A program made the translations under genes and the position numbers. The notes under the pieces are model-generated. The model did no database searches, was not told where the DNA came from, and saw nothing but the letters and a program-made list of their open reading frames with translations. A DNA stretch of 6,199 bases from Propionibacteriaceae bacterium. GTDB lineage: Bacteria > Actinomycetota > Actinomycetes > Propionibacteriales > Propionibacteriaceae. Shown here in pieces: positions 1-5,642 of the stretch. The stretch's first letter is position 1. Each line of letters begins with the position of its first letter. The stretch spans positions 1-6,199 of the forward strand of contig JAUMYR010000151.1 of NCBI GenBank assembly GCA_030528545.1, in the 5' to 3' direction.

Positions 1-1
1 G

Positions 2-49
2 ATGGTCGACCACGACCTGGACCGGCAGAAGAAGCTCGCGGGGGTGTGA
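2..49 (+). CDS. C-terminal end of a GDP-mannose 4,6-dehydratase-like protein (partial)
   Basis: An open frame entering from the left edge reads MVDHDLDRQKKLAGV and stops at TGA 47-49, one base before the next ATG. The first residues, MVDHDL, match the position and pattern of MVEADL at the very end of the next gene's product, a GDP-mannose 4,6-dehydratase-family SDR. A terminal 'MV-D-DL' helix is typical of Gmd proteins. The simplest reading is a gmd gene co-transcribed with the next gene. Only 15 codons are visible, so no catalytic residue can be checked. Any extended SDR ending in a similar helix remains possible. Confidence 0.55.
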   Translation: MVDHDLDRQKKLAGV

Positions 50-50
50 G

Positions 51-983
51 ATGAGAGCGTTGATCACCGGGATCAGCGGTCAGGACGGCAGTTACCTCGC
101 CGAGTCCCTCAGCGCCGACGGGATCGAGGTATTCGGCACCTACTTCGGCGATGAGCCCACCTGCCTGCCCGCTGGTGTGCAGCTGAGCCCCCTCGACCTC
201 AGCGACCGGCAGCGGCTGGCGACACTCGTCCAGGAGGTCCGGCCAGATCAGGTATTTCACCTGGCCGCTGCGAGTTCGGTCGCGGCGTCCTGGGAGAACC
301 CGGTCGGCACCTGTGAGATCAACGGCACGGCCAGCGTCGCCCTGCTGGAGGCCTGCTGGCAGTCGCAGCGCTCCAGCGGGCAGCCGGTCAGGTTCGTGCA
401 GGCCGCCACCGCGGAGGTCTTCGGGGAGGCCGCACCGCCGCAGACCGAGGAGACCCCGCTGCGTCCGGCCAACCCCTACGGGGCCGCGAAAGCCCTGGCT
501 CATCTGGCCGTCGGGGTCTACCGCGGACGCGGCCTCGGTGCATCCAGCCTCCTGCTGTACAACCACGAGTCGCCCAGGCGTCCCGAGACCTTCGTGAGCC
601 GCAAGATCACCTCGACCGTGGCCCGGATCGCCCGCGGCGAGGCCCGCCAGCTGCGGCTGGGCAACCTGGAGGCGCGTCGCGACTGGGGCTGGGCACCCGA
701 CTATGTTCGGGCCATGCGGTTGGCGGCCGGCGCCGAGCCGGGCGATTTCGTCATCGCGACCGGGGTCTCGCACAGCGTCCGCGATTTCGTCTCGGCCGCT
801 TTCGCCCACGTCGGGATCACCGATTGGGAGCCATATGTCGTTGTCGACCCGGCTTTGTACCGGCCCGTTGATCCGGGCGAACAGGTGGGAGACGCCAGCC
901 GGGCCAGGGAGGTGCTGGGGTGGCGGCCCAGCCTCACCTTCCCCGAACTGGTCGCCGCGATGGTGGAGGCGGACCTGAGATGA
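51..983 (+). CDS. GDP-mannose 4,6-dehydratase-family extended SDR (dehydratase or GDP-4-keto-6-deoxymannose reductase)
   Basis: A 310-residue NAD(P)-dependent sugar-nucleotide enzyme of the cytoplasmic extended SDR family. It shows the Rossmann motif TGISGQDG (residues 6-13), the HLAA strand (70-73), an active-site segment ATAEVFG with T120 and E122, and the catalytic pair Y143-x3-K147 in NPYGAAK. Family signatures of GDP-mannose 4,6-dehydratase follow: NHESPRR (171-177), SRKIT (183-187), RDWG...DYVRAM (210-222) and GD..RAREVLGW.P (280-293). Known Gmd proteins are usually 340-370 residues. This one is about 40 shorter and lacks the RRSS-type cofactor/tetramer loop expected after the first strands, having GTYFGDE there instead. 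Its length and N-terminal half resemble Rmd-type 4-keto reductases. With a likely gmd just upstream (1-bp gap), it could catalyse the second step to a GDP-6-deoxyhexose such as GDP-rhamnose, or be a paralogous dehydratase. The start ATG at 51 has a G-rich stretch (40-44) six bases upstream. Its stop overlaps the next start (ATGA). Confidence 0.85.
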   Translation: MRALITGISGQDGSYLAESLSADGIEVFGTYFGDEPTCLPAGVQLSPLDLSDRQRLATLVQEVRPDQVFHLAAASSVAASWENPVGTCEINGTASVALLEACWQSQRSSGQPVRFVQAATAEVFGEAAPPQTEETPLRPANPYGAAKALAHLAVGVYRGRGLGASSLLLYNHESPRRPETFVSRKITSTVARIARGEARQLRLGNLEARRDWGWAPDYVRAMRLAAGAEPGDFVIATGVSHSVRDFVSAAFAHVGITDWEPYVVVDPALYRPVDPGEQVGDASRAREVLGWRPSLTFPELVAAMVEADLR

Positions 984-2083
984 ACACCCCCACGATCGCT
1001 ATCGCCCATGATTACCTGACCCAGCGCGGCGGTGCGGAACGTGTCGTCCTGGCCATGTCACGGGCTTTCCCCGAGGCCGTGATCTATACCACGCTGTACG
1101 ACCCCGAGGGCACCTACCCCGACTTCGCGTCCGCGACGATCCGCACCTCCTGGCTCAACCGCTTCGGCGTGTTTCGGAGGGATCACCGCAAGGCGCTACC
1201 GCTGCTCGCGCTGGCCTCCGACACCCTGCGCGTGGACGCCGACATCGTGGTGGTCTCCACCAGCGGTTGGGCACACGCCTTCCCGACCCGGGGGCGGCGC
1301 TTCGTCTACTGCCACTCCCCCGCCCGCTGGCTGTATCTGACGAAGACCTATCTAGGTGGGTCGGCTCTGCGCTCGGTCAAGGGAGTCGTGCTGCTGGCAC
1401 TGCGGCCTCTCCTACGCCGCTGGGACCTGAAGCGGGCCCGAGCCGCGGGGACATACGTGGCGAACTCACGAGTGATACGGACCCGGATCCGGGAGTGTTA
1501 CGGCATCGAGGCCGAGGTCTTTCCCGCTCCGCACAGCTTCGACCCGTCGTTACCGGCCGAACCCATCGCGGAACTAGCCGGACGCGAGGGCTATTACCTC
1601 GTGGTGTCGCGCCTGCTGCCCTATAAGAACGTCACCGAAGTGGTGCGAGCTTTCCGCGGGATACCACAGCACCGCCTAGTCATCATCGGAGATGGTCCCC
1701 TCCGCGATGAGCTGCTGGCCGGCTGCCCACCGAACGTGACCATGCTGCGCGGGTTGTCCGACGGACAGATGCGCTACGCCTACCGGAACTGCCGGGCGCT
1801 GATCGCCCCCAGTATCGAGGACTACGGCCTGACTCCGATCGAGGCCGGGGCCTTCGGCAAACCGACGCTGGCGCTAAGGGCGGGCGGCTACCTGGACACC
1901 GTCGCCGAGGGCGTGAGCGGAGCGTTCTTCGAGGCCCCCACCCCGGAGGCGATCGCCGAGGCGGTCGCGGCTGATCACCACGACTGGGACGCCACCGCGA
2001 TCATTGACCACATCGATCAGTTCTCGGAGGCCAGGTTCATCCAGCGATTGCGCGACGAGGTGGCCAAGCTGGCGAATCGCTGA
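980..2083 (+). CDS. Family 4-type (GT-B) glycosyltransferase
   Basis: A 367-residue retaining GT-B glycosyltransferase, expected to transfer a sugar from a nucleotide donor (possibly GDP-mannose or a GDP-6-deoxyhexose, inferred from the neighbours) to a lipid-linked acceptor at the inner membrane face. The N terminus has AHDYLTQRGGAERV (9-22), the glycine-rich acceptor loop seen in WbaZ-like mannosyltransferases. FVYCHSPARWLY (108-119) is a typical second N-domain motif. The C domain carries VVSRLLPYKN (208-217), IIGDGPLR (235-242) and the EX7E donor motif E280-DYGLTPI-E288. The ATG at 980 was chosen over an in-frame upstream start at 920. It overlaps the previous stop (ATGA), has GGAGG (965-969) ten bases upstream, and the protein then begins exactly at the family's first beta strand. 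The last 47 bases are shared with the convergent kinase gene. Donor and acceptor cannot be read from sequence. Confidence 0.88.
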   Translation: MNTPTIAIAHDYLTQRGGAERVVLAMSRAFPEAVIYTTLYDPEGTYPDFASATIRTSWLNRFGVFRRDHRKALPLLALASDTLRVDADIVVVSTSGWAHAFPTRGRRFVYCHSPARWLYLTKTYLGGSALRSVKGVVLLALRPLLRRWDLKRARAAGTYVANSRVIRTRIRECYGIEAEVFPAPHSFDPSLPAEPIAELAGREGYYLVVSRLLPYKNVTEVVRAFRGIPQHRLVIIGDGPLRDELLAGCPPNVTMLRGLSDGQMRYAYRNCRALIAPSIEDYGLTPIEAGAFGKPTLALRAGGYLDTVAEGVSGAFFEAPTPEAIAEAVAADHHDWDATAIIDHIDQFSEARFIQRLRDEVAKLANR

Positions 2084-3563
2084 CCGGGGCGGTGTCTTCC
2101 GGGGGTGTGGATGAAGGCCGGTGTCCGGGCTGTGCGGCGGGCATCGGCCGCGCGACCGGCGTCGCCGGGATGGGCTGGACTGCTGGGGCCTGCGGCAGCG
2201 CCTCCTTCTCGGGCTCGCTCTCGTAGGAAGAATAAGACTGACCGTAGTTGCCGTTGCCGTAGCCGTAGACGACCGCTCCGAGTCCCCTCTTGGGGACCAG
2301 GTTGAGCACCGAGCCGAGCAGGTGCCCGTTGATCTGTCCCAACAACTTGGTGGCGAGCCGCAGCTGCTCCTTGAAGGTCTTGCCGACCGCCACGACGAGC
2401 AGGGCGCCGTCGCTGGCCTTCGTCAACAGCCCGGCGTCGGTCACCGGGAGCAGCGGTGGCGCGTCGATGATGACCGTGTAGTCGACCGCCAGCGCTTCGA
2501 TCAGCCGCTGCATCCGATGGCTGCCCACCAGCTCGCTGGGGTTGGGCGGGATACGCCCCGAGGGCATCAGCAGCAGGTCGCGGATGTCGGTCATCTGCAC
2601 CGCATCGGCCACCGTGGCGTCCCCGGCCAACACCTGGGTCAGGCCGACGACGTTGTCGATCTGGAACGCCCGATGCAGCTGGGGGCGACGCAGGTCGGCG
2701 TCGATGAGGATGGTGCGCTGCCCGGCCTCGGCCAGCAGCCGCGCAAGATTGGCCGAGACCGTCGATTTGCCCTCACCCGGGTTGCAGCTGGTGACGACGA
2801 TCGACTTGGGACGACGGTCCACGTCGACGAACCGCAGGTTGGTGCGCAACTGGCGCAGCGCCTCCGCGGCAGTACCGGTCTCGGAGCCACCATTGGTTCG
2901 CTGACGGCGCAGCGCATCGACCTTCGGGATTACGCCAAGCGCACTGCGTCCCGTCAGCGACTCGACATCGGCGACGTGGCGGATCCGACCGTCGAGCGAC
3001 CGGCGGACGAAAGCGAATCCATAACCCACAGCGAGTCCGGCGCCAGCCCCGATGCCGAGGTTCATCAACCAATCCGGCGAAAATGGCGTCTCGGCCGGTT
3101 TCGCATCGTACAGCGGATATAGCGTCACATGGGAACGAGCGTTCTCGTCTAATCCGAGGGTCTCTAATTTGATAATCTCCTCCGCGGTCGCTTTCATCGC
3201 AGCATTGGCGAGGTCAGCGGTCTGCCGCGGGTCGCTGCCGATCGCTGTGATGACAAGCGATCGGGTGTTCGGCACCACGTGGGCCGAGACGCTTCCCGGC
3301 ACGGAACCGAGTTCGGCCTGAATCCGCGCCGTAACCCCTTCGCTACCGACGAACGGCACATACGATGCGGCTTTCCGCTCCGCGGCGGCCTGAGCTGAGA
3401 ATGGGTCAGCCCCGGCGATCACGACGTAGCCAGTAGATTTCGCGGAATACTTCACAGGAACCGTCAGCGTATAAGCAGCAGCAGCGCCGGTGCCCAGCAT
3501 AATGAACAACAGCAACCATAACAGGTTCGCTCGCGTCATGCGCGCAAAGTCCAGCAAGGTCAC
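2037..3563 (-). CDS. Wzz/Wzc-like polysaccharide co-polymerase fused to BY-type tyrosine kinase
   Basis: A 508-residue membrane protein that in this family controls polysaccharide chain length and export through cyclic tyrosine autophosphorylation. Residues 1-190 form a Wzz domain: a first membrane helix (about 12-32), an extracytoplasmic segment, then PFSPDW (160-165) leading into a second helix (about 166-186). The cytoplasmic BY-kinase domain has Walker A NPGEGKST (261-268), Walker A' ILIDADLRRP (285-294) and Walker B VIIDAPP (364-370). A tyrosine cluster follows (Y433, Y435, Y440, Y444, Y447), the expected autophosphorylation site. Unusually, about 60 further residues rich in Pro and Ala follow the cluster (from about 449). 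The start is GTG at 3563-3561, with GGGGAGG eight bases upstream. A downstream ATG (residue 9) lacks comparable support. The gene is divergent from the HprK-like operon and convergent with the glycosyltransferase. DNA encoding the Wzz half is less GC-rich (about 59%) than the rest. The natural partner phosphatase is probably the gene at 5899. Confidence 0.92.
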   Translation of the reverse strand: MTLLDFARMTRANLLWLLLFIMLGTGAAAAYTLTVPVKYSAKSTGYVVIAGADPFSAQAAAERKAASYVPFVGSEGVTARIQAELGSVPGSVSAHVVPNTRSLVITAIGSDPRQTADLANAAMKATAEEIIKLETLGLDENARSHVTLYPLYDAKPAETPFSPDWLMNLGIGAGAGLAVGYGFAFVRRSLDGRIRHVADVESLTGRSALGVIPKVDALRRQRTNGGSETGTAAEALRQLRTNLRFVDVDRRPKSIVVTSCNPGEGKSTVSANLARLLAEAGQRTILIDADLRRPQLHRAFQIDNVVGLTQVLAGDATVADAVQMTDIRDLLLMPSGRIPPNPSELVGSHRMQRLIEALAVDYTVIIDAPPLLPVTDAGLLTKASDGALLVVAVGKTFKEQLRLATKLLGQINGHLLGSVLNLVPKRGLGAVVYGYGNGNYGQSYSSYESEPEKEALPQAPAVQPIPATPVARPMPAAQPGHRPSSTPPEDTAPVSDSPAWPPRRAIAG

Positions 3564-3571
3564 AAAGGATA

Positions 3572-3578
3572 CCTCCCC
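3572..3578 (-). promoter_or_regulatory. Ribosome binding site deciding the GTG start of the kinase gene
   Basis: Read on the minus strand this is GGGGAGG, eight bases before GTG at 3563-3561. It supports the GTG start over the ATG eight codons further in. Confidence 0.7.
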
Positions 3579-3593
3579 ACCGAATCTAGCGCG

Positions 3594-3622
3594 AGTGTAT
3601 CCAAGCGGCGGACTAGATCGGC
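3594..3622 (-). promoter_or_regulatory. Candidate promoter of the Wzz/BY-kinase gene
   Basis: On the minus strand a TACACT box (3599-3594) fits the actinobacterial TANNNT -10 consensus. It would give a transcript start near 3587 and a short leader of about 24 bases containing the GGGGAGG ribosome site. The -35 region (about 3622-3617, GCCGAT) is poor. The box lies in a 9-base element repeated, inverted, at the opposite promoter. TAGATT (3588-3583) is a weaker alternative -10. Confidence 0.45.
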
Positions 3623-3636
3623 TCCACTAGTATACT
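3608..3636 (+). promoter_or_regulatory. Candidate leaderless promoter of the HprK-like operon
   Basis: TATACT (3631-3636), overlapping TAGTAT (3628-3633), fits the TANNNT -10 consensus and lies only four bases before ATG 3641. Initiation six to eight bases downstream would fall on one of the tandem ATGs (3641 or 3644), giving a leaderless mRNA. No Shine-Dalgarno sequence precedes the ATG, which agrees. A weak -35-like CGGACT lies at 3609-3614 with a 16-base spacer. Its upstream half overlaps that of the opposite promoter. Confidence 0.55.
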
Positions 3637-3640
3637 CGCC

Positions 3641-4465
3641 ATGATGACTGCCTGGTCTCCTCATTCAGCTGCTGCGACAGCCCGACCGCCTTTCAGTGAC
3701 CCCGCCCCGTCGCTAAAGGAGGACGCCGCCACGCTGGATCTCTACGCTCTGGACACCCCCGTACAGCTCCATCTCACCGGTGAGCGGGTTGGGGAGTTCG
3801 CATCGCAGCTCCGTGCTCTGTGGGCCCGGTGCATTCCCGGCGGCACTCCGTCGCTGGAGCCTTCCGCGATCCACTGGGACACCGGCGAGGACACCCGCCC
3901 TGTCGGCGAGCAGCCCGAGCTGACTAGGCAAATCACGCTCGCTCTCATCAAGACCCAGGTGGGGAAGCTGTTGATGCTGCACGCTGGTGCGGTGTGCCAT
4001 CCAGACACCGGCGAGGCGATCGCTTATGCCGCTGCCGGGGGTACGGGTAAGACCACCCTCACCCGCCTGCTCGCCAGCCGCATGGGTTATCTCACCGACG
4101 AGACGGTCGGGCTGCGCGCCGATGGCTCGATCGCGGCGTACCCGAAACCACTGTCGGTGCGCACTGGCCCACACGACAAGAGGGAATACAGCCCGGACGA
4201 ACTGGGCCTGATCGGCGCCCACCCTAAACCCCGGCTGCACCGTCTCGCGCTGCTGTGCCGCGACGGCGGCCCGCTGCGCGTCGAACGGGTCAGCCTGACC
4301 GAGGCCGTCCTCGCGCTTGCCCCCGAGACCTCTTCGATGGACCGGCTGCCCCGTCCCTTGCACTGGCTTGCCCGGCTCTACGACGACCTGGGCGGCGTCG
4401 TCCGCTACCGCTACGGCGAAGCTTCCGACGTGGCCTCACATATCTGGGAGGAGTTCGGATGCTGA
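3641..4465 (+). CDS. HPr-kinase-like P-loop ATPase (HprK-related kinase)
   Basis: A 274-residue protein related to the catalytic domain of HPr kinase/phosphorylase. It is expected to phosphorylate a Ser/Thr or small-molecule acceptor that is unknown here. Visible features in order: a disordered-looking first 30 residues, LHAGAV (113-118, the LHASAV-type strand before the P-loop), Walker A AAGGTGKTT (131-139, K137), YLTDETVGL (150-158, matching the acidic LSDD metal/catalytic segment of HprK relatives) and YPKPLSVR (167-174), also typical of HprK-related proteins. It lacks the N-terminal DRTGG-type domain of true HPr kinases, so a role in PTS carbon control is unlikely. HprK relatives of this shape are known beside PqqD-like and nucleotidyltransferase genes in EPS loci, and as tailoring kinases in lasso peptide clusters. 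Start: tandem ATGs at 3641/3644 with no ribosome site and a -10 immediately upstream. Its end overlaps the next gene by 7 bp, so translation is probably coupled. Confidence 0.82.
   Translation: MMTAWSPHSAAATARPPFSDPAPSLKEDAATLDLYALDTPVQLHLTGERVGEFASQLRALWARCIPGGTPSLEPSAIHWDTGEDTRPVGEQPELTRQITLALIKTQVGKLLMLHAGAVCHPDTGEAIAYAAAGGTGKTTLTRLLASRMGYLTDETVGLRADGSIAAYPKPLSVRTGPHDKREYSPDELGLIGAHPKPRLHRLALLCRDGGPLRVERVSLTEAVLALAPETSSMDRLPRPLHWLARLYDDLGGVVRYRYGEASDVASHIWEEFGC
4447..4453 (+). promoter_or_regulatory. Ribosome binding site of the first PqqD-like gene
   Basis: GGAGGAG, five bases before ATG 4459, lies inside the last codons of the HprK-like gene. It decides the start of the small gene and rules out the longer upstream frame. 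Confidence 0.75.
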
Positions 4466-4719
4466 GTCTGCACCCCGATGTGGTCGACGTCCTCCTCACC
4501 GACGAGGGCGGCCTCGTCATGCGTCCCAGAGAGTTGCTGCAACTCGGCCCGATCGCGGCCCTAATCGTTTCTTCGTGCGCCACTCCCACGACGCCTAGCG
4601 ACCTCGCCGCGACGTGTGAGGAGGAGTTCGGCGCCCCACCGGGCGGCGACACACTCACCACCGTGACCGCCCTGATCGAAGAACTGACGGCGTCCGGCAT
4701 CCTCGCTGTTATTGACTGA
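4459..4719 (+). CDS. Small PqqD-like protein (possible RiPP-recognition-element fold), paralogue 1
   Basis: An 86-residue protein. The start is fixed by a strong ribosome site and a 7-bp overlap with the preceding stop, although the frame stays open further upstream. The pattern suits the PqqD / RRE fold: a short beta-rich first half (LHPDVVDVLLTDEGGLVMRP), a central helix at about 26-39, a polar helix (47-57, DLAATCEEEFG) and a terminal amphipathic helix (63-80) ending in LTASGIL, the usual 'L...G.L' PqqD ending. Known PqqD-type domains bind leader peptides and present them to a modifying enzyme. By position between an HprK-like kinase and a nucleotidyltransferase, it resembles the PqqD-family proteins of the 'HPr-rel-A' gene set. 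Sequence identity to textbook PqqD is low and the assignment rests on pattern and context. An unrelated small helical partner of the kinase is possible. Confidence 0.65.
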   Translation: MLSLHPDVVDVLLTDEGGLVMRPRELLQLGPIAALIVSSCATPTTPSDLAATCEEEFGAPPGGDTLTTVTALIEELTASGILAVID

Positions 4720-4751
4720 GCTGCTCGCCCTCATCTCGCCCCACCCGGTCC

Positions 4752-4764
4752 TAGGCTGGAGGGG
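4752..4764 (+). promoter_or_regulatory. Possible internal leaderless promoter before the nucleotidyltransferase gene
   Basis: TAGGCT (4752-4757) fits TANNNT and ends six bases before GTG 4764, which would place the transcript start on the start codon. There is no convincing -35 at the correct distance. GGAGGGG (4758-4764) is too close to serve GTG 4764 and about 14 bases from ATG 4779. A single short motif is weak evidence. Confidence 0.3.
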
Positions 4765-5642
4765 TGAACGAATCAGGGATGTCGGCGTGGCCTCGGGTTC
4801 AGCTGGCTCATGCGACCGCGCAGGTGATCGCTGAGGACATCGGCTCCCGTGTGCTGCACATTAAAGGACCGGCTCTCGACCCGTCCCTGCTGCATCGTCT
4901 GGACGGCGATGTGAAGCCCCGCGGCAGCTCAGATGCCGACCTCCTCGTCGAGCCCGGCCGGGTCGGCGACCTGGTAGAGGCCCTGACACGGCACCGTTTC
5001 CGGCTGGTCACGCATTTCGAAACTGGCTCCGCGTTCGAGCACGCGGCCAGCCTGTGGCACGAGAAGCTGGGCTGGGTCGATGTGCACCGCCGGTTCCCCG
5101 GGATTGGGATGCCTGCCGCCGAAGCCTTCGACCGCCTCTGGGCCCACCGGCAGCAGATCCGCATCGCTGGATACCCCTGTGCAGCCCCGTCCCGCCTGGC
5201 CCAACGCCTAATGCTGCTACTACACGCGGCCCGCGGCGGTGGCGTCCACACCGCCGATGTGGCACGGGCCTGGGGGGACGCCACCACCGACGAGAGGCGG
5301 GCAGTCTCGGTGCTGGCGAGGGAACTAGCCGCCGAGGTTGGTCTGGCGGCCGCGACCGGCGGCTTGGACGCCTATGCCGACCACCCTGAGTACGAGCTGT
5401 GGCGTCACTTCTCCACCGGGGAGCGCAGCCGGATCGGCGAGTGGCGGGCGCGGCTGAAGGCCGCCCCGGACGCCAGGACGGCGCTCAAGCTGGCGTCCCG
5501 GGCGGTGCGGGTGAACACCGACGCGCTGGCGATGAAGCTACACCGCCGCCCCACGAGATCCGAAGTAGTCCGGGAGTTCGGCCACCGGCTGTGGACTAGC
5601 GTCAACGAAATCGCCCACCGAGCTCGCCGGGGGCGGCCATGA
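4764..5642 (+). CDS. NTP_transf_5-type nucleotidyltransferase family protein
   Basis: A 292-residue protein of the polymerase-beta-like nucleotidyltransferase fold, of the PF14907 (NTP_transf_5) kind. Motifs: HIKGPAL (32-38, the family's early 'KG..L' motif); RGSSDADLLV (53-62), the GSxxDxD signature whose D57 and D59 bind catalytic metal; and VDVHRRF (105-111), whose D106 is the third carboxylate. The C-terminal two thirds are helical, with LLLHAARGG (151-159) typical of the family. Relatives occur in EPS/exosortase loci and in lasso peptide clusters with an HprK-like kinase, where one was reported to extend a phosphorylated peptide with hexoses. Most remain uncharacterised. Substrate here is unknown. 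GTG 4764 is kept as start because a -10-like box fits a leaderless transcript. ATG 4779 (five codons in) is a real alternative. It follows a 44-bp gap, the only one in this gene run, and ends in an ATGA overlap with the next gene. Confidence 0.85.
   Translation: MNESGMSAWPRVQLAHATAQVIAEDIGSRVLHIKGPALDPSLLHRLDGDVKPRGSSDADLLVEPGRVGDLVEALTRHRFRLVTHFETGSAFEHAASLWHEKLGWVDVHRRFPGIGMPAAEAFDRLWAHRQQIRIAGYPCAAPSRLAQRLMLLLHAARGGGVHTADVARAWGDATTDERRAVSVLARELAAEVGLAAATGGLDAYADHPEYELWRHFSTGERSRIGEWRARLKAAPDARTALKLASRAVRVNTDALAMKLHRRPTRSEVVREFGHRLWTSVNEIAHRARRGRP

Larger units (their letters stand above)
3591..3639. repeat. Inverted repeat carrying both divergent -10 elements
   Basis: TATACTCGC on the plus strand (3631-3639) and TACACTCGC on the minus strand (3599-3591) match at 8 of 9 positions, separated by 31 bases. 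Each arm contains the presumed -10 of one divergent transcript plus its downstream flank. The interior holds a direct repeat of ACTAG (3612-3616 and 3626-3630). It may simply be two similar promoters, or a symmetric regulator site. Confidence 0.6.

Noticed and set aside
920..979. Upstream in-frame start for the glycosyltransferase
   Set aside because: The extra 20 residues are Gly/Arg-rich, lie inside the preceding gene and precede the conserved first strand. ATG 980 has a ribosome site and an ATGA overlap.
2084..2120. Search for a bidirectional terminator after the glycosyltransferase stop
   Set aside because: No clear stem-loop could be drawn, and the region still codes for the kinase tail on the minus strand.
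2121..3122. Long plus-strand open frame (333 codons) through the kinase gene
   Set aside because: It lies antisense to a protein with intact Walker A, A' and B motifs. The translation is Arg/Asp/Gln/Gly-rich with no recognisable domain, as expected of a GC-rich shadow frame.
3713..4363. 216-codon minus-strand frame opposite the HprK-like gene
   Set aside because: Low-complexity composition without motifs, opposite a gene with a clear P-loop and family signatures, so a shadow frame.
4255..4458. N-terminal extension of the first PqqD-like protein (frame open to 4255)
   Set aside because: The extension is Arg/Pro-rich shadow sequence inside the HprK-like gene. GGAGGAG five bases before ATG 4459 fixes the start.
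3641..4465. True HPr kinase/phosphorylase of the PTS
   Set aside because: It lacks the N-terminal DRTGG-type domain, has no HPr or PTS gene nearby, and its neighbours are PqqD and nucleotidyltransferase genes.
4712..4717. TTGACT as a -35 box for the nucleotidyltransferase gene
   Set aside because: It is 34 bases from the TAGGCT -10 candidate, and no other -10 lies at 16-19 bases. It probably only reflects the last codons of the preceding gene.
4720..4763. Gap searched for a precursor peptide gene, small RNA or terminator
   Set aside because: Forty-four bases are too short for a peptide gene, and no stable hairpin followed by a T run is visible.
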